Shown here piece after piece: positions 51,931-62,097 of a stretch of 64,000 nucleotides of DNA (the stretch's first letter is position 1; every line of letters begins with the position of its first letter). The notes beneath the pieces are model-generated. The model saw only the letters and a program-made list of their open reading frames with translations. It had not been told where the DNA came from and searched no databases. Origin of the DNA: Parasutterella secunda (GTDB lineage Bacteria > Pseudomonadota > Gammaproteobacteria > Burkholderiales > Burkholderiaceae_F). The stretch covers positions 62,001 to 126,000 of the forward strand of contig NZ_JACJKX010000002.1 in assembly GCF_016901835.1 (NCBI RefSeq). The letters are read 5' to 3'. Made by a program: the position numbers and the translations under genes.

Positions 51931-53382
51931 ATGACTGAGGCCTATAAAAACATTGAACAGGGTCGCCTTTCCCTCAAAGATGCGGAAACGATCACTGCGG
52001 CTAAGCTGCTCGAAGAGAATCCCTCTCTCAGTTGGGAGAGCAGTGACGCCAATCGTGCCACACGACAAGCCGCACTAGCTGTCGGAGAAGAAGCCAGTGC
52101 AGCCTCCTTTTTAGTGGCTCGCGCCCGCATCGTTGAAAAGATGATCGTGGCAAAAAATCCTTCGGTCAAACCTATCAGTCTGAATTTCAGACCTCCAGCT
52201 TGGATAAACGGGGCGTTAATCGGCGTTGCCTTTTTCCTGGGCCTTTTTACCGATCAAATTGCCTCAGAGAGCTCGCGCATCAACTTACTCTCATTGCCGT
52301 TTTTCGGTGTCTTGATTTGGAACATTGTCGTTTACGTCATGCTCTTTATTTCAGGACTGCGGCATCAGTCAAAACGGGATTTCTTGGGATTACGGACGGT
52401 TTTGGGCATCATCGAAAAATCGCTCACCTTTAAACAGGTCCGCCTGACCCAATCGATCACTTCACTTCTGCAACCGTACATCATGCATTTCGTGGCACGG
52501 GCTTTTCATTTTGCTGCCTTTGCCTTTGTATTGGGCATGATCGCCAGCGTTTTGCTGCGTGGCGTGGGAACGGCTTATACGGTGGGGTGGGAAAGCACCT
52601 GGTTTGCCAACAACCCTGAAGTGGTTTACCAAATCATCGCTCTTACCTACGGCATCTTGACCAATTTCCTGGGCCCGATGCCCAACATTCTCGATATTGC
52701 CAACATGCGTTTTGACCGCCTGGCCGTCAATGCCGTCGATATTTCGGCCGGTTTATGGCTTTTGCGAATGATTTTTATGTTGGCTGTTTTCGTTGCCATC
52801 CCGCGCCTGGCTTTGGCTCTGAAACACTCACTGCAAATTTCAAAACTGGAGAAAAATTTCCCGCTGGATCTTTCTGACCGTTACTACGCAGACATTTTGC
52901 GCACCTGGCGCTCTGAAGAGATGACTCTTGAAGTATTGGTTTCCGAGCACAGCGACAATCCGCACAACATCGAAAGCGTATACCGGTTTGCCGAAGAACT
53001 CGGCTTTAACCTCTCGGAAGTCAAAACGCATCATTGGAACCCTGAAATTGATGATGCTCCGATCACGCTCACTGCCCAAAATCAGTCTCAGCAGGTTTGG
53101 GCACTGATGAATGCCACTACGACGCCCGAGCAGGAAGTCCAAGGCGAGGCATTGAGAAAAGTTAAAGAAAAATTAGGTTCTGTTCATCTGGTGGTTTTGG
53201 TTGACATGTCATCGTACATGGCCCGTTTCGGTGATTTCGGAGACCGAATTGAATCCCGAAAAGAACTTTGGAGAAACTTCTGCGAAAGTATCGGTTTACC
53301 GGTCGTGTTTTATCACTGCGGTGTCCGCCCCGATCAACAAACCTGTGACGAATTACGACTTGCCACCGGGCAAGCAAAATAG
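51931..53382 (+). CDS. DUF2868 membrane protein
   Basis: 483 residues. Cytoplasmic N terminus of about 85 residues with a helical, acidic start; four to five hydrophobic segments (around residues 90-110, 125-145, 190-215, 240-260 and 285-305); then a soluble C-terminal domain of about 180 residues with VVLVDMSSYMARFGDFGDRI. The pattern matches DUF2868, whose function is not known. It is followed after nine bases by a DUF3482 GTPase, and this pairing is conserved in betaproteobacteria (from memory), so the two probably act as a complex at the membrane. Confidence 0.75.
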   Translation: MTEAYKNIEQGRLSLKDAETITAAKLLEENPSLSWESSDANRATRQAALAVGEEASAASFLVARARIVEKMIVAKNPSVKPISLNFRPPAWINGALIGVAFFLGLFTDQIASESSRINLLSLPFFGVLIWNIVVYVMLFISGLRHQSKRDFLGLRTVLGIIEKSLTFKQVRLTQSITSLLQPYIMHFVARAFHFAAFAFVLGMIASVLLRGVGTAYTVGWESTWFANNPEVVYQIIALTYGILTNFLGPMPNILDIANMRFDRLAVNAVDISAGLWLLRMIFMLAVFVAIPRLALALKHSLQISKLEKNFPLDLSDRYYADILRTWRSEEMTLEVLVSEHSDNPHNIESVYRFAEELGFNLSEVKTHHWNPEIDDAPITLTAQNQSQQVWALMNATTTPEQEVQGEALRKVKEKLGSVHLVVLVDMSSYMARFGDFGDRIESRKELWRNFCESIGLPVVFYHCGVRPDQQTCDELRLATGQAK

Positions 53383-53391
53383 GACTGAACT

Positions 53392-54843
53392 ATGTCTGAT
53401 CAACAACTCATGCGCATTAATCTGAGTCTGGTGTCTCATACCAATATCGGTAAAACGACACTGGCACGAACCTTGCTCGGGCGCGACATCGGCGAGGTCG
53501 CCGACCGACCGCATGTCACCGAAACCAATGATGACTACGTGCTGATTCGGGCCAGTGACGGTTGCTCGGAACTGGTACTGTGGGACACACCGGGGTTCGG
53601 TGACAGCGTAAGATTGGCCAAGCGTCTGGAAGGACGTGCCAATCCGCTCGGGTGGTTTCTTGCTGAAGTTTGGGACCGTATGTCCAATAAAGTCCTGTGG
53701 CTTAATCAGCGCGCTCTGAAGCATGTCCGCGATACAAGCAGCGTCGTACTCTATCTTGTCAACGCCAGCGAATCGCCTCAAGCCTGTGCCTATATTGAGG
53801 CGGAAATGAAAATTCTTTCCTGGATCGGTAAGCCCGTTATCGTCCTTTTAAACCAAATGGGCAAGCCGCGTGAACAGGAAGTCGAAGAGGCAGAACTGAA
53901 GCGCTGGGTTGATTACATGGCCCAATATCCTTTGGTGAAATCGGTTTTACCGATGGATGCATTTGCTCGTTGTTGGGTACAGGAATTTGCCCTTTTTGAT
54001 GCCATCGGCAATGTGCTCACTGAGGAGCAGAAAGCCACTTTTGAAGCACTTCGTGAAGCTTGGAGCCGTCAACGTCGAGCGGTTTATTCCACCTCAATCG
54101 AAGCCATCGCCAACTACATGACTCAACTGGCTGTCGATCACGAGGAGCTTTCCAACTATTCACTCACCGAACAAGTCAAAGACTGGGGCAGACGTCTGGG
54201 TGTCGTCAAATTACAAAGTGGACCGATTGAGGATGCCAAAAACGCGTTGGCAGCCCGCGCGGCCGATTGTCTTTGTGCACTCACTCAGCGCCTGATTGAT
54301 GCTCACCAATTGGAAGGCTCGGGCGTTAAGCGCGAAATTTTGCGCCGCTTAAAAACCGATTGGACCATCAATACTGCTGCCAATCCGAAAGGGGCTGCAA
54401 TTGTCGGAGCGGTAGGAGCCGGTGCGGCTACGGGGCTTGCTGCCGATATCGGTACCGGCGGGTTAAGCGCGGGACTGGGTACTCTTTTAGGTACAGTGAT
54501 CGGCGCTATCGGCGGAGCTGGCGCTGCACTGGCTTATAACCAGGTCAAAGGCGTTCACGGAACTCGGGTTTCCTGGAGCAAAATGGCGCTTCAAAATTTC
54601 CTCCTTGAAGCCGTTTTACTCTATCTAGCCGTTGCTCACTTCGGCCGCGGTCGCGGTTACTGGGAAGAAAGCGAAGCTCCCGCTTTTTGGAAAGATGTCG
54701 TGATTGCAGAAATGAAAAAGATGCCCAATGAGTACGACACGACTACTCTTGAAGAGCCCGATGCCATTGAGTCCTTAAGTAAACAAACCACCGATACGAT
54801 CATTCGTGGTGTGCTCTACGCTTTATATAAGAAAACTCCCTAA
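53392..54843 (+). CDS. GTPase with DUF3482 domain
   Basis: 483 residues. G domain at the N terminus: P-loop SHTNIGKTTL (residues 16-25, Ser instead of the first Gly), switch/G3 LWDTPGFGDS (about 62-71) and LLNQMGKP as a G4-like motif (N-Q-x-G instead of NKxD). The middle is helical. A strongly glycine-rich hydrophobic segment (around residues 334-385, with GAVGAGAATGLAADIGTGG) could insert into the membrane. The ending contains DTIIRGVLYALYKK. Altered P-loop and G4 motifs suggest unusual nucleotide handling. Operon partner of the DUF2868 protein; role unknown. Confidence 0.75.
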   Translation: MSDQQLMRINLSLVSHTNIGKTTLARTLLGRDIGEVADRPHVTETNDDYVLIRASDGCSELVLWDTPGFGDSVRLAKRLEGRANPLGWFLAEVWDRMSNKVLWLNQRALKHVRDTSSVVLYLVNASESPQACAYIEAEMKILSWIGKPVIVLLNQMGKPREQEVEEAELKRWVDYMAQYPLVKSVLPMDAFARCWVQEFALFDAIGNVLTEEQKATFEALREAWSRQRRAVYSTSIEAIANYMTQLAVDHEELSNYSLTEQVKDWGRRLGVVKLQSGPIEDAKNALAARAADCLCALTQRLIDAHQLEGSGVKREILRRLKTDWTINTAANPKGAAIVGAVGAGAATGLAADIGTGGLSAGLGTLLGTVIGAIGGAGAALAYNQVKGVHGTRVSWSKMALQNFLLEAVLLYLAVAHFGRGRGYWEESEAPAFWKDVVIAEMKKMPNEYDTTTLEEPDAIESLSKQTTDTIIRGVLYALYKKTP

Positions 54844-54858
54844 TTTTCTATCTCCTAG

Positions 54859-54888
54859 AGGGCTCGCATTCGCTAGCCCTTTTTTTCT
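54859..54888 (+). terminator. Terminator after the DUF3482 GTPase gene
   Basis: AGGGCT/AGCCCT stem with a 10-base loop and seven T. Confidence 0.8.
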
Positions 54889-55020
54889 TAGTTGTTTTTG
54901 CCTAAAAACTCGGGAAAGCCCGTAAGAGAAGCGGCTTATCTGAACATTTCAAAATCATGAAAGAGCAAAGCGATTCCCCCTAGAATCTCAACATATTCTT
55001 TTATTTATTAAGGATGAAAT

Positions 55021-55806
55021 ATGCAAAAAGCCTCACGTTGTCTTTTAACTCTGTCGCTTTTAAGCGCTTTAGCAATCGGTTCTGTATCGACGGCCATGGC
55101 AGGAGAACGACTCGACAACATCATGGAAAAGAAAGTGCTTCGTGTCGGCACGCCGGGTGACTATCGTCCGTTTTCCATGAAGGAAGACGGCAAGTTTGTC
55201 GGGCACGACATTGAATTGGTACAAAAGATGGCGGATGTCTACGGCTGGAAAGTCGAGTTTGTCCATTCCAGCTGGTCAAACCTCGCTAAGGACATGGCTG
55301 ACAACAAATTTGACGTGGCTGTCGGTGGCATCACCCGTTCACCCGCGCGAGTACTGACCGGGGACTTTCTGCCTGCTTATGCGCCTTTCGGCAAAGTGGC
55401 TTTAATCCATAAGAAAAATAAAGACAAACTCACCTCGTTGGAAAAACTCAATAGTCCTGACGTTACGGTCATTAAAAATCCCGGTGGTACAAATGAGCAA
55501 TTTGTTCTTCAGAATCTGACCAAAGCCAAAATTCTCACACACGAAAAGAACTACGAAATCCCTGAACTCATTGCACAAGGTAAGGGCGATTTGATGATTA
55601 CGGAAAATGCAGAAGCCAAGCTCTACGCAAAGAAGTTCCCGCAATTGCATGCTCAGTTTCTTGATCATCCCTTAACGCCCGTCAACTACATGGGCTTTTG
55701 GATGCCGACCGATGATGCGGACTATACGCGTGTCATGAACTATCTTTGGAATCTGATGGATCTCAGAGGCGAATTGAAATCCTTAGAGAAGAAATACGGG
55801 GTTTAA
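55021..55806 (+). CDS. Periplasmic family-3 binding-fold protein, PheC-like (cyclohexadienyl dehydratase candidate)
   Basis: 261 residues with a cleavable signal peptide (about residues 1-27, ending AMA). It has the amino-acid-binding protein fold, but the sequence tracks Pseudomonas PheC: RLDNIMEKKVLRVGTPGDYRPF, SSWSNLAKDMADNKFDVAVGG, IKNPGGTNEQF, LMITENAEAKL. The last segment aligns with the PheC region that holds its catalytic glutamate. No permease or ATPase is adjacent, which favours an enzyme (prephenate or arogenate dehydration to phenylalanine precursors) over a transporter subunit. Either reading is possible; the catalytic set needs alignment. Confidence 0.65.
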   Translation: MQKASRCLLTLSLLSALAIGSVSTAMAGERLDNIMEKKVLRVGTPGDYRPFSMKEDGKFVGHDIELVQKMADVYGWKVEFVHSSWSNLAKDMADNKFDVAVGGITRSPARVLTGDFLPAYAPFGKVALIHKKNKDKLTSLEKLNSPDVTVIKNPGGTNEQFVLQNLTKAKILTHEKNYEIPELIAQGKGDLMITENAEAKLYAKKFPQLHAQFLDHPLTPVNYMGFWMPTDDADYTRVMNYLWNLMDLRGELKSLEKKYGV

Positions 55807-55820
55807 TTCAGGTCACCATC

Positions 55821-55853
55821 ACTAAAAACGGCGCTTGATGCGCCGTTTTTAGT
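55821..55853. terminator. Convergent terminator between the PheC-like gene and secF
   Basis: A perfect 14-bp stem ACTAAAAACGGCGC/GCGCCGTTTTTAGT with a 5-base loop; T-rich in both directions. Confidence 0.85.
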
Positions 55854-55870
55854 GTTTACCTTTGATCAGA

Positions 55871-56806
55871 TTAGGGTACCATTTCCTGAACCTGATCCTT
55901 CTTCACGGGCTTGACTAAGTCCTCACGCTTCACACCCAAGTACAGAGCGATAGCAGCGGCCACGAACACGGATGAATACACACCCAAGCAAATACCGATA
56001 GTCAAAGCCAATGCAAAGTAATGCAGAGCCGGACCACCGAAGAAGAACATCGCCAGCGTCATCGCAAGCGTTGACGAGTGAGTGATCACCGTACGAGACA
56101 TCGTTGCCGTAATGGCCGAATCAATGATTTCAACCGTATCCATACGGCGCATCTTCTTGAAGTGCTCGCGAACACGGTCGAAAATAATCACGGATTCGTT
56201 AACGGAGTACCCCAACACAGCCAATACGGCCGCCAGCACCGGCAATGAGAATTCCCATTGGAAAAACGAGAAAATGCCCAAAACCAACACTACGTCGTGC
56301 AAGTTAGCAATAATGGCTGCTACTGAGAACTTCCATTCAAAGCGGAAGGCCAAATAGGTCACAATACCGATAACCACAAGAATCAATGCGGTTAACCCGT
56401 CTGTCGCCAACTCTTCACCAACTTGAGGGCCCACGAATTCCACTCGGGTCATCTTGGCTTCGGGTTCCGTTTTATTCAGAACCGCCATCACTTCCTGGGC
56501 CTGTTGTCCGGAGGATTCTCCTTCCACAGTCGGTAAACGGATAATGACGTCTCGAGCGGTACCGAAATTTTGTACGGCCGCTTCAACACCTAATCCGGCT
56601 TTAATCTGTTCACGAATTTGTTCCGTGGGAGCTGCCTGTGGATAGGTCACCTCCATCTGCGTACCACCGGTGAATTCAATCGATAACGCCAACCCACGGG
56701 TACACAGGAGAAATACGGCGATCAAAAACGAAATCAAAGAGATCGTATTGAAGACCTTGTCAAAGCGCATGAAATGGATCGTGCGCCGAATTCTAAAAAA
56801 CTCCAT
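55871..56806 (-). CDS. secF: Protein translocase subunit SecF
   Basis: 311 residues, six transmembrane segments with a periplasmic domain between the first two. FTGGTQMEVTYP, LAVLGYSVNESVIIFDRVRE and TVITHSSTLAMTLAMFFFGG are typical. With SecD and YajC it uses the proton motive force to help release secreted proteins from SecYEG. Starts 14 bases after secD; AGGGAG precedes the ATG. Confidence 0.95.
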   Translation of the reverse strand: MEFFRIRRTIHFMRFDKVFNTISLISFLIAVFLLCTRGLALSIEFTGGTQMEVTYPQAAPTEQIREQIKAGLGVEAAVQNFGTARDVIIRLPTVEGESSGQQAQEVMAVLNKTEPEAKMTRVEFVGPQVGEELATDGLTALILVVIGIVTYLAFRFEWKFSVAAIIANLHDVVLVLGIFSFFQWEFSLPVLAAVLAVLGYSVNESVIIFDRVREHFKKMRRMDTVEIIDSAITATMSRTVITHSSTLAMTLAMFFFGGPALHYFALALTIGICLGVYSSVFVAAAIALYLGVKREDLVKPVKKDQVQEMVP

Positions 56807-56820
56807 ACGTCAACTCCCTC

Positions 56821-58695
56821 TTAGTCCGTCGGCTTCCAAATTTGACCCACGTGCAGTCTCTTGAGCTTCTTCTGGCGACCATAAATCAAATTGATCACAC
56901 CACGGCTCACCACCACCGACGTAAAGATTGAGGTCAAAATACCCAAACAGTGCACCACAGCAAAGCCTCTGACCGGACCGGAACCGAAAATCAACAAGGC
57001 AATACCGGCAATCAAACTGGTGACGTTGGAGTCCAAAATCGTGGCAAAAGCCCGATCGAAACCCTCACTGATTGCCTGCTGAGGCGAACGGCCTTCGCGC
57101 AACTCTTCACGAACACGTTCGTTAATCAACACGTTGGCGTCCACTGCCATACCGAGTGTCAAAGCAATAGCGGCGATACCCGGCAAGGTTAATGTGGCTT
57201 GAAGCATAGACAACAGTGCGATCAACAACATCACGTTACAGGTCAATGCAAAGACTGAAACAGCACCGAAAACCTGATAGTAGAGAATCATGAAGACCGA
57301 CACCACGGCAAAACCGTATAGCGTCGAGCGGAAGCCTGCTTCAATGTTGGCCGCACCCAAACTCGGACCGACCAAACGTTCTTCGATGATTTCCATCGGA
57401 GCAGCCAGTGAACCGGCACGAAGCAGCAAGGCCGTATCGGTGGCTTCGGTTGCCGTCATGCGACCGGAAATCTGCACGCGCCCGCCGCCGATTTCCTGAC
57501 GAATAACCGGTGCGGTCACCACTTCGCCTTTACCCTTTTCAAAAAGGATAATGGCCATGCGCTTACCGACGTTTTCACGCGTCACGTCTTGGAAAATACG
57601 AGCGCCGCGGCTGTCCAGCGTCAGGTTAACGGTCGGTTCCTGAGTTTGCTGATCGAACCCGGGCTGAGCATCATTGAGATTGTCACCCGTGAGCACGACT
57701 TGGCGCTTGACCAAGATGGGCACGCCTGCACGGTCTAAATAACGCTCGTCGCCGAAAGGAACGGTACCGGCTGCCAACTGAGCATAGGCTTCGGGCGAGT
57801 CATCCACCATACGAATTTCAAGCGTTGCGGTACGACCCAAAATTTCTTTAGCCTTAGCTGTATCCTGCACGCCCGGCAATTGAACCACAATACGATTGGC
57901 ACCTTGCTGGGCAATCACAGGTTCTGCAACGCCCAATTCGTTAATACGGTTATGCAAAGTGGAAATGTTTTGCTTTAAGGCGTAATCGCGCACTTCACGC
58001 AACGACGCATCGGTCATGGTCGCTACCAGGCGATACGTTTGGCCCTCGTCACGATCTTCCAAAGTCAAATCGTTGTGAGTGTTGCGCAACAGATCACGAG
58101 CTTTATCGCGTTCTTGAGCGGAACGGAAAGCAATTTCAAGCGAAGTCCCGCTGCGGGTGATACCGGCATGACGGATGCGTTGATCACGGAATTGAGAGCG
58201 CAAATCGCTCGCCAGTGCATCGGCACGCTTTTCAATAGCCGCATCCATATCCACTTCCAGCAGGAAGTGCACACCACCGCGCAAGTCCAGGCCCAAATAC
58301 ATAGGTAATGCACGCAGGCTCAAGAGCCATTGCGGCGTATTCGGCACCAGGTTTAAGGCGACCACAAAAGTGGGATCTGCTTGATCGGGATTAAGTTCAC
58401 GTTCGATGACTTCTTTGGCTTGAAGCTGCAATTCTGCTTGCGTCGGCTCAAAGCGGACACGAATCGTGGATTGTTGAGCACCTTGTTCAAAGAAAATGCC
58501 GTTGGGTTCAATCTTGGCATTGGTCAGTGCGCTTTGAACACGCTCATAGATATGTTCATCAACTTTGACTGTTGCCTTTTGGCTGGAAATCTGCACGGCG
58601 GGCGATTCACCGAAGAAATTCGGCGCCGTATAGATCATACCGATCACCAGTGCAACGACAATGATGATGTATTTCCACAATGGATAACGGTTCAC
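56821..58695 (-). CDS. secD: Protein translocase subunit SecD
   Basis: 624 residues. Short N-terminal helix (MNRYPLWKYIIIVVALVIGM), a large periplasmic region of about 430 residues with LDLRGGVHFLLEVDM, then five helices with GMAVDANVLINERVREELREG. Full length. Located between yajC and secF in the usual order. Upstream lie two hairpins, one with a T tract, so expression may be partly uncoupled from yajC. Confidence 0.96.
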   Translation of the reverse strand: MNRYPLWKYIIIVVALVIGMIYTAPNFFGESPAVQISSQKATVKVDEHIYERVQSALTNAKIEPNGIFFEQGAQQSTIRVRFEPTQAELQLQAKEVIERELNPDQADPTFVVALNLVPNTPQWLLSLRALPMYLGLDLRGGVHFLLEVDMDAAIEKRADALASDLRSQFRDQRIRHAGITRSGTSLEIAFRSAQERDKARDLLRNTHNDLTLEDRDEGQTYRLVATMTDASLREVRDYALKQNISTLHNRINELGVAEPVIAQQGANRIVVQLPGVQDTAKAKEILGRTATLEIRMVDDSPEAYAQLAAGTVPFGDERYLDRAGVPILVKRQVVLTGDNLNDAQPGFDQQTQEPTVNLTLDSRGARIFQDVTRENVGKRMAIILFEKGKGEVVTAPVIRQEIGGGRVQISGRMTATEATDTALLLRAGSLAAPMEIIEERLVGPSLGAANIEAGFRSTLYGFAVVSVFMILYYQVFGAVSVFALTCNVMLLIALLSMLQATLTLPGIAAIALTLGMAVDANVLINERVREELREGRSPQQAISEGFDRAFATILDSNVTSLIAGIALLIFGSGPVRGFAVVHCLGILTSIFTSVVVSRGVINLIYGRQKKLKRLHVGQIWKPTD

Positions 58696-58758
58696 GTTTA
58701 TTCCCCAGAAAAACTGAAAAAGAGAACGACTCGCTGGGCTCGCTCTCTTGGGCTCGAA

Positions 58759-58824
58759 ACGGGTAAAGATTCTATCTAGTCACTTTACCCGTTCTGTAAA
58801 AAACCCAAGGCCGATAGCCTTGGG
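58759..58824 (-). terminator. Terminator and second hairpin between yajC and secD
   Basis: On the minus strand CCCAAGGC/GCCTTGGG with a short loop is followed by six T (ending at 58798), then an ACGGGTAAAG/CTTTACCCGT hairpin at 58759-58792. This looks like an intra-operon attenuator between two genes that normally form one transcript. Confidence 0.7.
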
Positions 58825-58833
58825 GATTTTAAA

Positions 58834-59175
58834 TTAGAAGGTCTTGATTGTACCCTTGGGCAAAACCGTCTGAACAGCCACGCGTTGCATCGTCAAGGTC
58901 ACCGGTTCCCCCTTAACAGAGGCAATCTGAACAACCATATAGTCGTCACTTACTTCAACCACGCGACCGGCAATACCGCCTGCGGTCAATACCTCATCAC
59001 CCTTAGTGAGGGCATCAACCATCTTGGCGTGTTCCTTTTGACGCTTTTGTTGCGGGCGGATCAAAAAGAACCAGAACGCAACGAAAATCAAAATCATCGG
59101 CAGCATGCTCGTCAAAAGACTAGCCGTATCGCCACCGGTTGCTGTTTGCGCAAACGCGTCAGAAATAAAAAACAT
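58834..59175 (-). CDS. yajC: Sec translocon accessory protein YajC
   Basis: 113 residues. One membrane helix (about residues 17-40, LLTSMLPMILIFVAFWFFLI) followed by RPQQKRQKEHAKMVDAL and a small beta-rich domain with GDEVLTAGGIAGRVVEV. The N-terminal MFFISDAFAQTA is the common YajC extension. Member of SecDF-YajC. Confidence 0.95.
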   Translation of the reverse strand: MFFISDAFAQTATGGDTASLLTSMLPMILIFVAFWFFLIRPQQKRQKEHAKMVDALTKGDEVLTAGGIAGRVVEVSDDYMVVQIASVKGEPVTLTMQRVAVQTVLPKGTIKTF

Positions 59176-59270
59176 GTGTTACTCCAATAAAAAGCGTCCG
59201 ATTTTGTTTCGGACAAACAGTCCTGTAATTATACGGGGGATTAGGCTGAATTTTTGCCTAGATATATCCC

Positions 59271-60407
<1,137 letters not shown>

Positions 60408-61454
60408 TTACTCCGGCTTTTTCTCCAAGAGCATGGCATCCCCGTAGCTAAAGAAACGGTAGTGCTCTTTAATAGCGTATTGATAGGCTGAATCAATGCG
60501 TTCTTTTCCGGCCAAGGCGGAAACCAACATCAGCAGCGTGGATTTCGGCAAGTGGAAATTAGTAATCAGCGCATCGATGATTTTGAATTCATATCCGGGC
60601 TTGATAAAAAGGCGCGTGTCACGGGCACCGGCTTGAATTTCGCCTTTTCTCACTGCAGCACTTTCAAGTGCCCTCAGGCTCGTTGTACCGACAGAGACCA
60701 CGCGACGCCCTTCTTTTTTAGCGCGGTTAACGGCTTGAGCCGTTTCTTCACTGATGGTGTACCACTCCGAGTGCATCACGTGTTCAGACAATTTTTCAAC
60801 ACGGACGGGCTGAAAAGTTCCCGCTCCCACGTGCAAAGTGACAAACACAATTTGCACACCCTTTTGCTTTAACGCAGCCATCACCTCTTCGGTAAAGTGC
60901 AATCCGGCAGTAGGAGCGGCTACTGCACCAGGGGTTTTTGCATAAACCGTTTGGTAGCGTTTTTCATCGCTTTTATCGGCTGCATGCTCAATATAGGGAG
61001 GAAGGGGAACTTTGCCGAAGAAATCCAATACTTCTAGCACAGGGTGCTCAAAGCGCAAGGCAAAAAATTCACCTTCGCGTCCGGTGACTTCTACTCGCTC
61101 AACCTTCCCTTCATTTTCAAAAATCAGGAAAGTTCCGGCCTTAGGGCTTTTGCTTGCGCGAGCCATGGCAATCGCCGTGTATTCACCGGTGATACGCTCC
61201 ATGAGGACCTCAACTGCCCCACCGGTCTCTTTTTTACCCAACAATCGGGCTTTAATGACTTTGGTGTTATTCATCACCAATAAGTCATCGGGGCGAAGCA
61301 AATCGACGATATCTCTGAAGTGATAATCGGCTAACCGATCCGGCATAACGTGCAAAAGACGGCTCGATGAACGATCTTCCAGAGGAAATTGTGCGATCCG
61401 ATCCAAAGGCAGATCGAAATCAAAATCAGATAACAATAATTCGTGTTCAGACAT
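60408..61454 (-). CDS. queA: S-adenosylmethionine:tRNA ribosyltransferase-isomerase
   Basis: 348 residues. [24 protein letters not shown] at the start, [41 protein letters not shown] and [13 protein letters not shown] are the family blocks. Makes epoxyqueuosine from preQ1-tRNA using SAM. The ATG at 61454 was chosen over a TTG five codons upstream. First gene of the queA-tgt-yajC-secD-secF operon. Confidence 0.95.
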   Translation of the reverse strand: MSEHELLLSDFDFDLPLDRIAQFPLEDRSSSRLLHVMPDRLADYHFRDIVDLLRPDDLLVMNNTKVIKARLLGKKETGGAVEVLMERITGEYTAIAMARASKSPKAGTFLIFENEGKVERVEVTGREGEFFALRFEHPVLEVLDFFGKVPLPPYIEHAADKSDEKRYQTVYAKTPGAVAAPTAGLHFTEEVMAALKQKGVQIVFVTLHVGAGTFQPVRVEKLSEHVMHSEWYTISEETAQAVNRAKKEGRRVVSVGTTSLRALESAAVRKGEIQAGARDTRLFIKPGYEFKIIDALITNFHLPKSTLLMLVSALAGKERIDSAYQYAIKEHYRFFSYGDAMLLEKKPE

Positions 61455-61569
61455 GGCTTTACCGGCCAAAAAGTTTAAAAGAGTCCGTATCTTACCGAAT
61501 TTTTAATTGTTTTAGATAATTATCTGAAGAATTCAATTCAAGTCGTTACAACTTAAAACACAGATATAT

Positions 61570-61598
61570 TTGCAAATGAGAATGATTATCGTTAATAT
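61570..61598 (+). promoter_or_regulatory. Sigma70-type promoter overlapped by a Fur box
   Basis: TTGCAA (61570-61575), a 17-bp spacer and TAATAT (61593-61598). The spacer and the -10 edge hold TGAGAATGATTATCG (61577-61591), which matches 12 of 14 positions of the 7-1-7 Fur consensus TGATAATnATTATCA. The start point would be near 61605, directed away from queA. This predicts a transcript repressed by Fur in iron-replete cells. Confidence 0.65.
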
Positions 61599-61604
61599 AC
61601 ACAG

Positions 61605-61850
61605 TACAAACCTTTTTACTACTTCGTAAGCTTCACGCAAGGTTTCTGCGATAAAGTACGACGTAAGTAAGAAGTTTTGAGCGATCTTCCAAACAACGGG
61701 GGCCAAAAAGGGGTGGAAACTGAAGTTTGGATGAATCTCTCCCAGCTCAATGAGCGTTTGTTTGTATCTCCTTAACGAAAAAACGTTCAAGTCCTAAAGA
61801 CTTCTTTGGTCCAAGCGAAAGCCGGCGCTCTGCGCCGGCTTTTGTTATTA
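61605..61850 (+). ncRNA. Candidate Fur-regulated small RNA
   Basis: From the predicted start to a strong terminator-type hairpin (AAGCCGGCGC/GCGCCGGCTT, 61819-61841, followed by TTTGTT) the sequence is about 245 bases, the size of a bacterial sRNA. No convincing protein frame is present: the best is a 14-20-codon frame ending near 61775 without a spaced ribosome-binding site. The sequence also contains AAGTCCTAAAGACTT, a hairpin just before the terminator. It may act like RyhB or NrrF; that role is inference. The opposite strand also has an 86-codon open frame with no good start. Confidence 0.4.
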
Positions 61851-61862
61851 AGGCTAAAGCTT

Positions 61863-61970
61863 TCAAATCGCACCGATCAGCAATAAAAGAGCTCCCATAC
61901 CCGTCAACGTAAAAGTGACGGATAGAACTGTTTGCGCAGCTAAATCAACTATCCATTGATATTCTTCCAT
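61863..61970 (-). CDS. Small membrane protein, 35 residues
   Basis: ATG preceded by an excellent ribosome-binding site (GGAGAAGAAA, six-base spacing) opens a 35-codon frame. A short acidic start (MEEYQWIVDLAAQ) is followed by one hydrophobic helix (VLSVTFTLTGMGALLLLIGA). No family recognised. It is bracketed by an FNR-like promoter upstream and the hairpin at 61819-61841 downstream, so it looks like a self-contained gene. Small membrane proteins of this size often act as subunits or regulators of oxidases and transporters; no partner is suggested here. Confidence 0.6.
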   Translation of the reverse strand: MEEYQWIVDLAAQTVLSVTFTLTGMGALLLLIGAI

Positions 61971-62017
61971 TTTCTTCTCCGGATCATTTTTTGATACTTT
62001 TATTATTCCATATTAAC

Positions 62018-62064
62018 GATATATATACTTATTTAATTTTTATTTATTATTTGATCTAAATTAA
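62018..62064 (-). promoter_or_regulatory. FNR-like site and -10 for the small membrane protein
   Basis: TTGATCTAAATTAA at 62051-62064 matches 9 of 10 positions of the FNR site. On the minus strand a TATATA element around 62021-62027 lies about 30 bases downstream of the site centre, so the centre would be near -41.5, the class II activation position. The surrounding DNA is very AT-rich, so a chance match is possible. Confidence 0.45.
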
Positions 62065-62097
62065 ATTACAGCTCTTTTTATGATCTTTTGTTGGCAT

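Noticed and set aside
55021..55806. Assignment of this binding-fold protein as the missing MetQ
   Set aside because: It is a family-3/PheC-type protein without lipobox, unlike the NlpA-type MetQ lipoproteins.
61533..61790. 85-codon minus-strand frame downstream of the 35-residue gene
   Set aside because: It begins at TTG with a ribosome-binding sequence only three bases away and resembles no family; it overlaps the Fur-promoter transcript on the other strand. A chance frame is more likely.
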